Assembly: GCF_007860075.1 (NCBI RefSeq)
Contig: NZ_SJPP01000002.1
Coordinates: 868,001-932,000 of the forward strand
DNA from: Symmachiella macrocystis
Lineage (GTDB): Bacteria; Planctomycetota; Planctomycetia; Planctomycetales; Planctomycetaceae
DNA length: 64,000 nucleotides
Direction: 5' to 3'
The position numbers and the translations under genes are program-made. Shown here one piece after another: positions 17,004 through 24,830 of the stretch; positions within the stretch are counted from its first letter, which is position 1; the number at the start of each line of letters is the position of its first letter. The notes beneath the pieces were generated by a model that worked only from the letters and a program-made list of their open reading frames with translations, made no database searches and was not told where the DNA came from.

Positions 17004-17315
17004 ATGTTTTTGGCACGCATTACCGGTAGCGTGGTCTCGACGCAGAAGGTCGCGGAAATGGTCGGCCAAAAGCTGCTGATCGTCGAACCTCTGCGTGTCG
17101 ACGAAGAGGATCAAAGCTCCCTCAAACCAACCGGCCGCACGTTTATTGTGGTCGACACAGTGGGAGCCGGCGAAGGCGAAGTGGTGCTCTGCGTACAAGG
17201 TTCCAGCGCCCGCTTCACCCCGCAAACCAAAACACTCCCCATCGACGCGGCAATCATCGGCATCGTGGATCAGGTGCATGTGAAATCTAAATCAGTGTTC
17301 AAGGCGGGCGATTGA
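17004..17315 (+). CDS. BMC-P pentameric vertex protein (EutN/CcmL family), copy 1
   Basis: A 103-residue protein with the EutN/CcmL fold: MFLARITGSVVSTQKVAEMVG at the start, KLLIVEPL, then IVVDTVGAGEGEVVLCVQGSS and a C-terminal IDAAIIGIVDQV strand. Pentamers of this family cap the vertices of the icosahedral shell. It is the most canonical of the three BMC-P proteins of the locus and lies between ackA and the aldehyde dehydrogenase. Confidence 0.95.
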   Translation: MFLARITGSVVSTQKVAEMVGQKLLIVEPLRVDEEDQSSLKPTGRTFIVVDTVGAGEGEVVLCVQGSSARFTPQTKTLPIDAAIIGIVDQVHVKSKSVFKAGD

Positions 17316-17328
17316 ACGGAGACCGTAG

Positions 17329-17346
17329 GTCAGGCAGCCGCCTGAC
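17329..17346. other. Perfect stem-loop between BMC-P 1 and the aldehyde dehydrogenase
   Basis: GTCAGGC / GCCTGAC form a 7-bp perfect stem around AGCC. It starts 13 bases after the BMC-P stop codon; no T-run follows. Confidence 0.6.
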
Positions 17347-17421
17347 AAACTTAAGTTTGGATATTCCCCGATACAACCTACGACGAATCATAACAGCTAA
17401 TTTCCAAAGAGAATTTCAATC

Positions 17422-18843
17422 ATGCAAGCCACCGAACAAGCAATCCGGCAAGTCGTGCAAGAAGTCCTGGCCCAACTAGGGAACGGCGGGCGGTCGACAA
17501 ACGGCACCCATCGCAACGGCGATTGGGGCGTATTCCAAACCGTCGACGATGCCGTCGCTGCTGCGGGCGATGGTTTCAAAGCACTTAGCCAACGTCCAGT
17601 ATCCGATCGCGTTAAAATCGTGCAGTGCATCAAACAACTTTGCACGGCGCAGGCTGAGGAATTGGGGCGGTTGGAACTTGAAGAAACCGGGATCGGTCGG
17701 CTGGATCACAAGATTCAAAAGCTACAAATCATCGAACTCGTGCCGGGTGTCGAGTTTCTCAAGTGCGACGCCCTCAGCGGCGATCACGGCTTGACCGTCA
17801 CCGAATATGCCCCGTTTGGCGTGATCGGCAAAATCACCCCCGTAACACACTCACTGCCGACGCTGGCCAGCAACGCGATTTCAATGATCGCCGGCGGCAA
17901 TACGTTGGTCTGCAATCCGCATCCCGCGGGACGTTTGATTGCTTGCGAAGGAGCGCGGCGGATCAACCGGGCAATTTATGAAGCGACCGGTTTAGAAAAC
18001 TTGGTCACGATCATTGAGAATCCGACGATCGAAACCGCCAACGAGATCTTCGCGCATCGCGGTGTTCGACTCATCTGCGTGACCGGGGGACCATTCGTAG
18101 CCCGGGCCGCTATGGCCAGCAGCAAGCGGGCGATTGTAGCCGGACCGGGGAATCCGCCCGTGGTCGTCGACGAAACGGCCGACATCGACAACGCCGCCCG
18201 CTCGATCATCACCGGCGGAGCCTTTGACAACAACTTGTTGTGCATTGGTGAAAAAGAAGTCTTCGCTGTCGAATCGATCTTCGACGAACTCCTCTCCGCC
18301 ATGCCGCGTCACGGTGGGTATCAATTGAACTGCCAACAGATCGACCAACTGACGAAACTGGCCTTTGATCCGCCCAAAGATGGCTCGGATCACCACACGC
18401 TCAACCGCGATCTGGTCGGCAAAGATGCGTCGGTCTTGGCCGAGTTGATCGGCGTTCAGGTTCCAGCCGGAACGGATCTGTTGTACGGCGAAACCGATGA
18501 AAGCAATCCTTTCGTCCCCGAAGAACAGATGATGCCCTTCGTTCCATTCGTACGGTGCCGCAATGCGATGCACGGGATTGAACTGGCCAAAGAACATGAA
18601 CACAACTTTCGGCACACGAGCATCATCCATACTCGCGAAGTGCGGAATATGACCACGATGGGCCGGGAGATGGACACAACATTGTTTGTTAAAAACGGGC
18701 CGAGTTCCGCGGGATTGGGACTGGGAGGCGAAGGCTACTTGTCATTCAGCATCGCCACGCCGACCGGCGAAGGAATCACCAGCCCGTTGACGTTCACCCG
18801 CCAACGCCGCTGTGCGTTGGTCGATGACTTGCGGATTATTTAA
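17422..18843 (+). CDS. CoA-acylating aldehyde dehydrogenase (PduP-like)
   Basis: A 473-residue enzyme oxidising an aldehyde to acyl-CoA with NAD. The catalytic cysteine is C274 in [12 protein letters not shown]; the NAD-binding stretch [18 protein letters not shown] and [12 protein letters not shown] are those of EutE/PduP enzymes rather than hydrolytic ALDHs. Residues 3-21 ([18 protein letters not shown]) are an amphipathic cargo-type helix followed by a Gly/Asn/Thr-rich linker. In this locus the substrate is probably lactaldehyde released by the aldolase. It is flanked by shell genes on both sides. Confidence 0.95.
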   Translation: MQATEQAIRQVVQEVLAQLGNGGRSTNGTHRNGDWGVFQTVDDAVAAAGDGFKALSQRPVSDRVKIVQCIKQLCTAQAEELGRLELEETGIGRLDHKIQKLQIIELVPGVEFLKCDALSGDHGLTVTEYAPFGVIGKITPVTHSLPTLASNAISMIAGGNTLVCNPHPAGRLIACEGARRINRAIYEATGLENLVTIIENPTIETANEIFAHRGVRLICVTGGPFVARAAMASSKRAIVAGPGNPPVVVDETADIDNAARSIITGGAFDNNLLCIGEKEVFAVESIFDELLSAMPRHGGYQLNCQQIDQLTKLAFDPPKDGSDHHTLNRDLVGKDASVLAELIGVQVPAGTDLLYGETDESNPFVPEEQMMPFVPFVRCRNAMHGIELAKEHEHNFRHTSIIHTREVRNMTTMGREMDTTLFVKNGPSSAGLGLGGEGYLSFSIATPTGEGITSPLTFTRQRRCALVDDLRII

Positions 18844-18862
18844 TGGTGATGGGGTCGCACAG

Positions 18863-18888
18863 TACGACGGCGAAGCCGTCGGTTAGGG
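18863..18888. repeat. 26-bp dispersed palindromic element, copy 1
   Basis: Begins TACGACGGCGAAGCCGTCGG and ends TTAGGG. ACGGC/GCCGT forms the stem around GAA. Related copies are at 22396-22421 and 39881-39906. It lies between the aldehyde dehydrogenase and the second BMC-P gene. Confidence 0.65.
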
Positions 18889-18918
18889 AAACAAGTTTTT
18901 GCCGTGGATTAACAACAG

Positions 18919-19173
18919 ATGAACCTGGCACAAGTCGTGGGCACTGCCACTGCCACGGTCAAACATGAATCGCTGGCGGGTTGGCGACTGGCTGTCGTCC
19001 AAATGTTGGACGCCGCCGGTGGACCGGATGGAGAACCACAACTGGCGATCGACCCGCTGGGGAGCGGCCAAGGCGATCAAGTGATTTTGAGTAGCGATGG
19101 AAAGTCCATTCGCGATCTCGTCGGATATGAAACATGCCCAGTCCGCTGGGCGGTGATTGGACTTCCGGACTGA
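18919..19173 (+). CDS. BMC-P pentameric vertex protein, copy 2
   Basis: An 84-residue EutN/CcmL-family protein (MNLAQVVGTATATVKHESLA; LAVVQMLDA; LGSGQGDQVILSSDGKSIRD; CPVRWAVIGLPD). The KHESL-type turn and the GQGDxVxxxxDG loop are typical of the pentamer fold. Its stop TGA overlaps the ATG of the next gene (TGATG), so the two are translationally coupled, which suggests a fixed ratio or interaction. Confidence 0.93.
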   Translation: MNLAQVVGTATATVKHESLAGWRLAVVQMLDAAGGPDGEPQLAIDPLGSGQGDQVILSSDGKSIRDLVGYETCPVRWAVIGLPD

Positions 19174-19856
19174 TGCATACGGACCAACAGACACTCGAAC
19201 AGATTGTTGCTGCTGTGGTGAAAAAACACCTAGCGGCCCCGGTCGAGATGCGTCCTGCCGAGACGGCCGAAACGGCGGTCAGTGTGACCTACCTGTCGGA
19301 TGCGATCATCACGGCGGATCTACTCAAGGAACAAATCAACGGCGACCGGCGGTTTCAAATCTCTGCCCAGGCGATCTTGACTCCCTCGGCGCGGGACCTG
19401 ATTCGCGAGCAAGGTTTAACTTGGACACGTGTGACGGCAGCTTCGACGGTGACGTCCGCAACGTTTTTAGCGGCTGTGGTCACTGCCGGTCCCCAAGTGA
19501 TGCGTGCCATGGAACAACTGGGGGGCGATTGGAAGCTAGAGTTGCAGGAAAGTCCGGCCAGCGCGGCACGTTTGGCCGTTTCGGCGGTGAGTCGCGGAGA
19601 ATACGCCGGTGTGGCGATCGTCAGCGGGCAGCCGCGTTTGGCCGCCTGTTTAGCGAATCGCTCACCCAAGATTCGTGCCACCGTCGTTAGCCACAGCGAA
19701 GATGTCGCCACAACCATGAATGAAATGGGGGCCAATGTGATTGCCCTCGATCCTGCCAACATCGGCATGTTCGCAATGAAGACACTGTTACAACGTTTTA
19801 GTAAACAAAAACCGCATCCACCGGCAAATTGGGAAACAACCAGCCGCCTGTGGTAA
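19173..19856 (+). CDS. BMC-locus protein with RpiB/LacA-like C-terminal domain
   Basis: A 227-residue protein of three parts. Residues 2-22 (DQQTLEQIVAAVVKKHLAAP) are an amphipathic helix like the cargo peptides of PduL and the aldehyde dehydrogenase. Residues ~35-95 contain VITADLLKEQ-like and QAILTPSARDLIREQGLTW motifs, also seen in EutQ/EutT-type BMC proteins. The C-terminal ~130 residues (AVSRGEYAGVAIVSGQPRLA, then KIRATVVSHSEDVATTMNEM and NVIALDPANIGM) resemble the second half of RpiB/LacA sugar-phosphate isomerases, but the catalytic GTGIGM loop is replaced by SGQPRL. It is likely encapsulated; the activity is unproven. The start is fixed by the TGATG overlap with the preceding gene. 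Confidence 0.75.
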   Translation: MHTDQQTLEQIVAAVVKKHLAAPVEMRPAETAETAVSVTYLSDAIITADLLKEQINGDRRFQISAQAILTPSARDLIREQGLTWTRVTAASTVTSATFLAAVVTAGPQVMRAMEQLGGDWKLELQESPASAARLAVSAVSRGEYAGVAIVSGQPRLAACLANRSPKIRATVVSHSEDVATTMNEMGANVIALDPANIGMFAMKTLLQRFSKQKPHPPANWETTSRLW

Positions 19857-19883
19857 CCCATATTCAAAGCAGCAACACGTAGG

Positions 19884-19899
19884 GTAGGCTCCCGCCTGC
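19884..19899. other. Stem-loop before the third pentamer gene
   Basis: GTAGGC / GCCTGC form a 6-bp stem (one G-T pair) around TCCC, 28 bases after the preceding stop codon. Confidence 0.45.
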
Positions 19900-19986
19900 C
19901 GCCGGCATCGTTGATCGTCGATGTTTTACGACGACAGTCGGGAACCAGTCCTACGAAAAAATCACAAAACCATTAAGGAACCAGCC

Positions 19987-20265
19987 ATGCGAATTGCGGA
20001 TGTGATCGGCAAAGTGACCTTGTCAAAATGTCACCCCGAACTAACCGGCGCCACGTGGCTGGTGGCGACGTCGTTGTCGTTGGAAGGGATTCGCGGAGAC
20101 AAAGCGGGCCGTGGCGAACCGTTTGTGGTCTTCGATGAACGCGGCGCCGCTGAAGGCAGCCGCATCGCCATCAGCGAAGGAGCCGAAGCCGCCGCACCGT
20201 TCCACCCCGGCGACAAACCAATCGACGCCTACAACACCGCCATCTTAGACACGATTAATATCTAA
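19987..20265 (+). CDS. BMC-P pentameric vertex protein, copy 3
   Basis: A 92-residue EutN/CcmL-family protein: MRIADVIGKVTLSKCHPELT, then WLVATSLSLEGI, a FVVFDERGAAEGSRIAISEG loop and a C-terminal YNTAILDTINI strand. AAGGAA stands 6 bases before the ATG at 19987; an upstream in-frame ATG at 19921 would add a tail unlike the family. Three distinct BMC-P genes in one locus are typical of the planctomycete-type compartment. Confidence 0.94.
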   Translation: MRIADVIGKVTLSKCHPELTGATWLVATSLSLEGIRGDKAGRGEPFVVFDERGAAEGSRIAISEGAEAAAPFHPGDKPIDAYNTAILDTINI

Positions 20266-20272
20266 CCCGTAT

Positions 20273-20289
20273 GTCATGCTCGGCATGAC
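20273..20289. other. Perfect stem-loop between BMC-P 3 and the aldolase
   Basis: GTCATGC / GCATGAC form a 7-bp perfect stem around TCG, 7 bases after the stop codon of the pentamer gene. No T-run follows. Confidence 0.6.
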
Positions 20290-20334
20290 TTCCGAAAACA
20301 ATCGATAACCAACACCCGATAGGAAATACCCACC

Positions 20335-21243
20335 ATGCAAAACCAATGGAACTCCGGTGTCAACGACCGCAAACTCAAAGAGCAAATCTGCGAGATTGGG
20401 CGACGGATTTATGAAAAGGGCTTTGCCGCCGCTAACGATGGCAACATCTCGATCCGCGTCGGTGAAAATGCCGTGCTCTGCTCGCCAACCATGATCTGCA
20501 AGGGGTTCATGACTCCCGAGGATATCTGTGCGGTCGACCTGGATGGCAACCAAATCGCCGGGACCCGCAAACGGACCAGCGAGATCCTGTTGCATCTGGC
20601 GATTATGAAAGCCCGTCCCGATGTTAAATCGGTCGTGCACTGCCACCCCCCGCACGCGACCGCCTTTGCCGTCGCCCGCGAGCCGATTCCACAATGTATT
20701 CTACCGGAGATCGAAGTCTTTCTGGGCGAAGTCCCGATGGCGCCTTACGAAACACCCGGTGGCCAAGAATTCGCAGATACGGTCTTGCCGTTTTTGGGCA
20801 AGGGAACCAACACAATCATCCTCAACAACCACGGCACGGTCAGCTTCGATGTCGATCTGGAGAAGGCGTACTGGAAGACCGAAATCGTCGATGCCTATTG
20901 CCGAATTTTGTTACTCGCCAAACAACTCGGCCCGGTGAGCTACCTAGACGAGCGCGAAAGCCGCGAACTGTTGGACCTGAAGAAAAAACTTGGCTTCGAC
21001 GATCCTCGTTTCCACGCCGACGATTGCGACCTGTGCGGCAACAGCGCGTTTCGCAAAGGTTATGAAGAGAAACTTCCGGAAACCCGTGCGTTCAATCCCC
21101 CGCCGGCTTTCCCCGGTTACCTCAAAGGCAATTCGGGTGCCACAACAAACGGCGGGGGTCACAACGGTTCAGAAGGCGGCGACATCGAAGCCCTGGTCAA
21201 AGCCATCACCAGCGAAGTCATGGCAGCAATCGACAAGAAATAG
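20335..21243 (+). CDS. Class II aldolase (fuculose/rhamnulose-1-phosphate aldolase type) with C-terminal cargo peptide
   Basis: A 302-residue zinc aldolase of the FucA/AraD family, inferred to cleave a deoxy-ketose 1-phosphate to DHAP and lactaldehyde. Metal and acid residues can be placed: E83 in RTSEILLH, H102 and H104 in VVHCHPPHATAF, and H166 in LNNHGTVSF. The catalytic domain ends near residue 215. It is followed by a cysteine-containing stretch (HADDCDLCGNSAF), a Gly/Asn/Thr linker, and an amphipathic terminal helix (DIEALVKAITSEVMAAIDKK) that looks like a BMC targeting peptide. It is longer than FucA (about 215 residues) because of this tail. This gene defines the compartment as a sugar-phosphate-splitting type. 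Confidence 0.93.
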   Translation: MQNQWNSGVNDRKLKEQICEIGRRIYEKGFAAANDGNISIRVGENAVLCSPTMICKGFMTPEDICAVDLDGNQIAGTRKRTSEILLHLAIMKARPDVKSVVHCHPPHATAFAVAREPIPQCILPEIEVFLGEVPMAPYETPGGQEFADTVLPFLGKGTNTIILNNHGTVSFDVDLEKAYWKTEIVDAYCRILLLAKQLGPVSYLDERESRELLDLKKKLGFDDPRFHADDCDLCGNSAFRKGYEEKLPETRAFNPPPAFPGYLKGNSGATTNGGGHNGSEGGDIEALVKAITSEVMAAIDKK

Positions 21244-21255
21244 ACTCAGCAAGTC

Positions 21256-21280
21256 GTGCGCGGGTCTCCTGACCCCGCAC
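21256..21280. other. Stem-loop between the aldolase and the dehydrogenase
   Basis: GTGCG-C-GGGTC pairs with GACCC-CGCAC around TCCT, with a single bulged C. It starts 13 bases after the aldolase stop. A second small stem (GGCCG/CGGCC) follows at about 21313-21330. Confidence 0.55.
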
Positions 21281-21362
21281 CCAACAAGACCGCAGGTCTC
21301 CCATAAAAACATCCCGGCCGAACAAACCGGCCCTACACGAAATACTTGTGAGTTAAAGCATC

Positions 21363-22295
21363 ATGAAAGTCAGCATTGTCGGTGGCGGCGGTTTGGTAGG
21401 GTCTTGTGCGGCATTCGCGTTACAGTGCGGGGGCATCGTTCGTGAAATTGCTCTGGTCGATGTCAACGCCGACCTGGTCGGTGGACAAGCCTTGGACCTA
21501 TTGCACGGGAGTTGTGTAACGGCCGACCAAAAGATCTATGCCGCCGGTCCCGAAGGCAGCGCCGATGCCGACGTGATCATCATCACCGCCGGATTGCGAC
21601 GCAAGCCGGACGAAAGCCGCCTCGATTTGATCAATCGCAACGTCGCCCTCTTCCGCAACATCCTGGCCGACTTGCGTAAAGTTGGCACAAAACCCGGCGC
21701 GATTGTCTTCGTCGTTTCCAACCCCGTGGACGTGCTCACCTATTTAACAACGCGCGAGTTGTCCTTGCCGCCGGAAAAAGTGATCGGACTGGGCACGCAA
21801 CTCGATACCATCCGTTTGCGCAGCATGTTGGCCGATCGGTTGGACGTTCCCGCGACGCAAGTCTCGACGCTGATCTTCGGGGAACATGGCGACAGCATGG
21901 TGCCGATTTGGTCCGCCGCGCAGGTCGCCGGACTGCCGTTGGACAAATGGCCCGGCTACTCCCCTTCCCTTGTCAGCGACGTCGAGAAACGGACGCGGGG
22001 CAGCGGAGCGGAAGTGATTAAGAAAAAAGGGGGCGCCGGATTCGCCGTCGGCTTGGCAATCACCGAAGTTGTGCACTCCATCGCCTTAGACCAACGCCGC
22101 ATTTTGCCGGTCTCAACGTTGCAGTCCGGAGCCTATGGGTTACGCGACGTTTGTATTTCCGTACCGACCGTCGTCGGCCGGGAGGGCGTGCTGGGGCATA
22201 TCGAATTGGACCTGTGGCCCAAAGAACGGACCGGACTGGCCAACTCGGCCCGTGTACTTCGCGAAACGATCGACAAAGTCCTCGCCGGATCATAA
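21363..22295 (+). CDS. L-lactate/malate dehydrogenase family NAD-dependent oxidoreductase
   Basis: A 310-residue enzyme with a Rossmann start (MKVSIVGGGGLVGSCAAFAL), an acidic D33 for NAD, the mobile loop TAGLRRKPDESRLDLINRN, LDTIRLR and the catalytic GEHGD with H175. It has arginines at R80, R86 and R151; Arg rather than Gln at position 80 (equivalent to LDH residue 102) is the malate-dehydrogenase signature, while the KPDESRLDL remainder is closer to LDH. In the characterised planctomycete BMC locus this gene is considered a lactate dehydrogenase-like enzyme. Without an end extension it may be cytosolic. The substrate is undecided. Confidence 0.9.
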   Translation: MKVSIVGGGGLVGSCAAFALQCGGIVREIALVDVNADLVGGQALDLLHGSCVTADQKIYAAGPEGSADADVIIITAGLRRKPDESRLDLINRNVALFRNILADLRKVGTKPGAIVFVVSNPVDVLTYLTTRELSLPPEKVIGLGTQLDTIRLRSMLADRLDVPATQVSTLIFGEHGDSMVPIWSAAQVAGLPLDKWPGYSPSLVSDVEKRTRGSGAEVIKKKGGAGFAVGLAITEVVHSIALDQRRILPVSTLQSGAYGLRDVCISVPTVVGREGVLGHIELDLWPKERTGLANSARVLRETIDKVLAGS

Positions 22296-22395
22296 TCCGA
22301 CCTCGTCCCCAACCGACGGGTCCGCTGTCGTACACGATGTGCATAAGCGGATCCATTGCCAAATGTGAGCGCACGCCTTTAAAAACACCACCCAA

Positions 22396-22421
22396 TACGA
22401 CAGCGAAGCCGTTAGCTTGGG
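22396..22421. repeat. 26-bp dispersed palindromic element, copy 2
   Basis: Begins TACGACAGCGAAGCCGTTAG and ends CTTGGG. It lies 18 bases before the start of the last BMC gene; 21 of 26 bases match copy 1 by eye. Confidence 0.6.
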
Positions 22422-22438
22422 AATGGATTGCTACTATC

Positions 22439-23632
22439 ATGCAAAAATCGCTGGATCAAAAACTCGCCGCTATCCATGCTGATCCGTCGGGATGCAAGGA
22501 ATTCATCATCGCCGACGCCAAGGATGCGGATATGGCGTTCGGCATCGGTGCACCGGGAAAATCGCCCGAGCGGCATGATGGTGAGGTGCGGTTCAAAACG
22601 TTGGCCGAATACCGTAAGCAGATCCGTGAAATCATACACCAGGGCGTCGTCGACATCATGCTCATGTCGGCTAGCACCAGCGAAGTCTTGACGATCAACG
22701 AACGACTGTTCGACAACTCCACCATCACCCCCGCCGCCCGCGCGAACGACACCACCGATGTGCATGTGGTACGTGGCGGAGCGGTATACCAGGAACCCGC
22801 GCAGCCGTTTCGTTCGGCGTCACTGGATCACATTCAATGCGGACATCTCGACTGCAAAACCGAAGAGCGCTCGCGCGGGGCGGACTTGGGTTTATTCTCG
22901 GTTACATTCAACAACGATCTTCAATTGGACCTGCACACGCTGGAGCAATACAAACTGTTTCGCGAAGAAGCGGAGCGGAAAGGGTTTCGGCATTTTCTGG
23001 AGATCTTCGACCCCAACGTTCCCGGCGCCGTCGCCCCCGAATTGCAGGCTGGATTTATCAATGATCTGATTGCCCGCACGTTGGCCGGCGTCGCCACGGC
23101 TGGTCGCCCCATCTTTTTAAAAATGGTCTACCACGGCCCACAGGCAATGGAGGAACTGGTCACCTACGATCCGCATTTAATCGTCGGCGTATTGGGCGGC
23201 AGCGCGGGTACGACACTCGATGCGTTTAAGTTGATCGCCGAAGCGCAAAAATACGGAGCACGGATCGCCCTATTCGGCCGTAAAATCAACAACGCCGAAT
23301 GCCAACTCGCCTTCGTGCAATTCCTGCGGCTGATCGTTAATGGCGACATCGGTCCCGAAGAAGCGGTCCATGCCTATCATGCGGTGCTGGAAAAACTGAG
23401 CATCCGCCCCAATCGATCGCTGGAAGAAGACCTGACGCTGCAAACCGCCGTGATGAGTTATGCCGGCAATGGGACAACCATTAGCTTGCCGACGTCCACC
23501 ACACCGTCAACGACACAGACCAGCACCGCTGCTCCGGCGTCCACGGATGCTACCGCGCCTGATTTTGCATCGATGACCTCCGCTGAGCGCGCTGAATACC
23601 ACCGCACGCGGTTGAATCGGTCGTTGCGGTAG
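22439..23632 (+). CDS. BMC-locus protein, TIM-barrel aldolase-like, unknown function
   Basis: A 397-residue protein closing the BMC operon. Residues ~15-335 alternate strands and helices as in a TIM barrel; GRPIFLKMVYHGPQAMEELV and DPHLIVGVLGGSAGTTLDAF resemble the Schiff-base lysine strand and phosphate-binding end of class I (LacD/DhnA-like) aldolases. This is inference, not a certain match. Residues ~345-378 are a low-complexity Ser/Thr/Pro/Ala linker, followed by a basic helix (MTSAERAEYHRTRLNRSLR) that could be a cargo or anchoring tail. The frame is open to 22151, but that extension overlaps the dehydrogenase in another frame; the ATG at 22439 gives the natural N terminus. Confidence 0.75.
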   Translation: MQKSLDQKLAAIHADPSGCKEFIIADAKDADMAFGIGAPGKSPERHDGEVRFKTLAEYRKQIREIIHQGVVDIMLMSASTSEVLTINERLFDNSTITPAARANDTTDVHVVRGGAVYQEPAQPFRSASLDHIQCGHLDCKTEERSRGADLGLFSVTFNNDLQLDLHTLEQYKLFREEAERKGFRHFLEIFDPNVPGAVAPELQAGFINDLIARTLAGVATAGRPIFLKMVYHGPQAMEELVTYDPHLIVGVLGGSAGTTLDAFKLIAEAQKYGARIALFGRKINNAECQLAFVQFLRLIVNGDIGPEEAVHAYHAVLEKLSIRPNRSLEEDLTLQTAVMSYAGNGTTISLPTSTTPSTTQTSTAAPASTDATAPDFASMTSAERAEYHRTRLNRSLR

Positions 23633-23685
23633 GCGTTTCCAACCAGGCGGCTGGGCCATTCTTCCTCCGACTGGGCCGTGGAATC

Positions 23686-24771
23686 TCAATCCACAACTTC
23701 TTCTCCCAGATAGCGATACACCAATTCGTGCCAACCTTCGCTGGCTCGGTAATTCAGCAACGACTGATTTAACGGCTTGCGCAATGGACTGCCGGGTTGT
23801 AGGGCAATGGCATAATCTTGGGTATGGAACGAGACGGAAAGGACGTGGATCCGTCCGTAGTACTCGGTATTCGCCAAGTATTTCAATTGCGCTTCATCGT
23901 AGACCAACGCTTCTGAGCGGACTCCGGCGAGCGCTTGCGCCGCCTCGGCGATCGTGGGATAACTGCGAAATGGGATGCGTTTGGCCCGCAAAAATTCTGC
24001 GCTCGTACTCGGTTCGACCGTAATCGTTTTGATGCGCCGCAAATCACCCGGATGTGAAATGCCCACGTCCATATGTCCGATCGTGAGTGCCGATGTAATC
24101 ACGCCGGTCAGGATTGAAAACAGCAAAATACTGGCCAGCATCGCGCCGCAGGCCAGTACCCGACCGGAAACGCTGACGGGAAAAACCCCCTTATGTCCCA
24201 GCAATACGATCGTGGACCACCACATCCCCATCCCGATCCCCTTGCGGCGTTTCCCGCCGAACATCTGTTCGTTGGATTGGCGTTCAAAGAACCAAAACAA
24301 GATGCCGCAGACCAAGACGATCCCGATCATGATGCTGACAATTGTGAGCAAACGTGTCGAAATGATCCGGCGGAGAACTCTCCAACCACCCGAAGAGTGC
24401 TCAGCGTTAACCGCGACTCCTAAACCGGTTGTGAAATAGGGATGGCAGAAATCCACGCGTTTGTGGCGGTCGGCTGTGACGCTGATCGCTGCGACAGCGA
24501 TGTCAACGTCCCCCTTTTCCAACCCCTCAAACATTTCGTCCAAAGGCATTTCGCGGAATTCGTATTCCAGGCCCAATTCGTTGGCCATATGCCGCCACAA
24601 TTCCACGCTGATCCCCTTCCACTGCCCGTCAGCGCCACGAAACGAAAACGGCGGGCTTTCCTTCGTCGCCACGACAAGCGGTTTTGTTTCAGCCGCACCG
24701 CCGTCCGGCGTCTCCGCTGGATCGACCTGCCCCAGTGCGAGTAGTACCAAGAGTAAAGTTGAAGTCGCCAA
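23686..24771 (-). CDS. Ionotropic glutamate receptor-like channel with degenerate pore
   Basis: A 361-residue protein with the prokaryotic GluR layout: signal peptide (1-18), ligand-binding lobe S1 (31-125), TM1 (139-162), pore loop, TM2 (205-230) and lobe S2 to the end. Binding-lobe motifs are PPFSFRGADGQWKGISVELW and FCHPYFTTGLGVAV. The pore loop (residues 184-199) reads WWSTIVLLGHKGVFPV and lacks the TVGYGD potassium filter that its upstream neighbour keeps, so ion selectivity or conduction must differ. The only usable start in the frame is TTG at 24771, with GGGAG 10 bases upstream; the frame closes shortly before. It is the second gene of a pair, 59 bp after the paralog. Confidence 0.85.
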   Translation of the reverse strand: MATSTLLLVLLALGQVDPAETPDGGAAETKPLVVATKESPPFSFRGADGQWKGISVELWRHMANELGLEYEFREMPLDEMFEGLEKGDVDIAVAAISVTADRHKRVDFCHPYFTTGLGVAVNAEHSSGGWRVLRRIISTRLLTIVSIMIGIVLVCGILFWFFERQSNEQMFGGKRRKGIGMGMWWSTIVLLGHKGVFPVSVSGRVLACGAMLASILLFSILTGVITSALTIGHMDVGISHPGDLRRIKTITVEPSTSAEFLRAKRIPFRSYPTIAEAAQALAGVRSEALVYDEAQLKYLANTEYYGRIHVLSVSFHTQDYAIALQPGSPLRKPLNQSLLNYRASEGWHELVYRYLGEEVVD

Positions 24772-24830
24772 TGTATTACGGCTCCCTGTCGTTTCGTAAA
24801 AACTCCCACAACAACATCATCTACGGCATG

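Noticed and set aside
22151-22438. N-terminal extension of the last BMC gene to 22151
   Set aside because: Overlaps the dehydrogenase gene out of frame and contains the dispersed palindromic element; the ATG at 22439 fits better.
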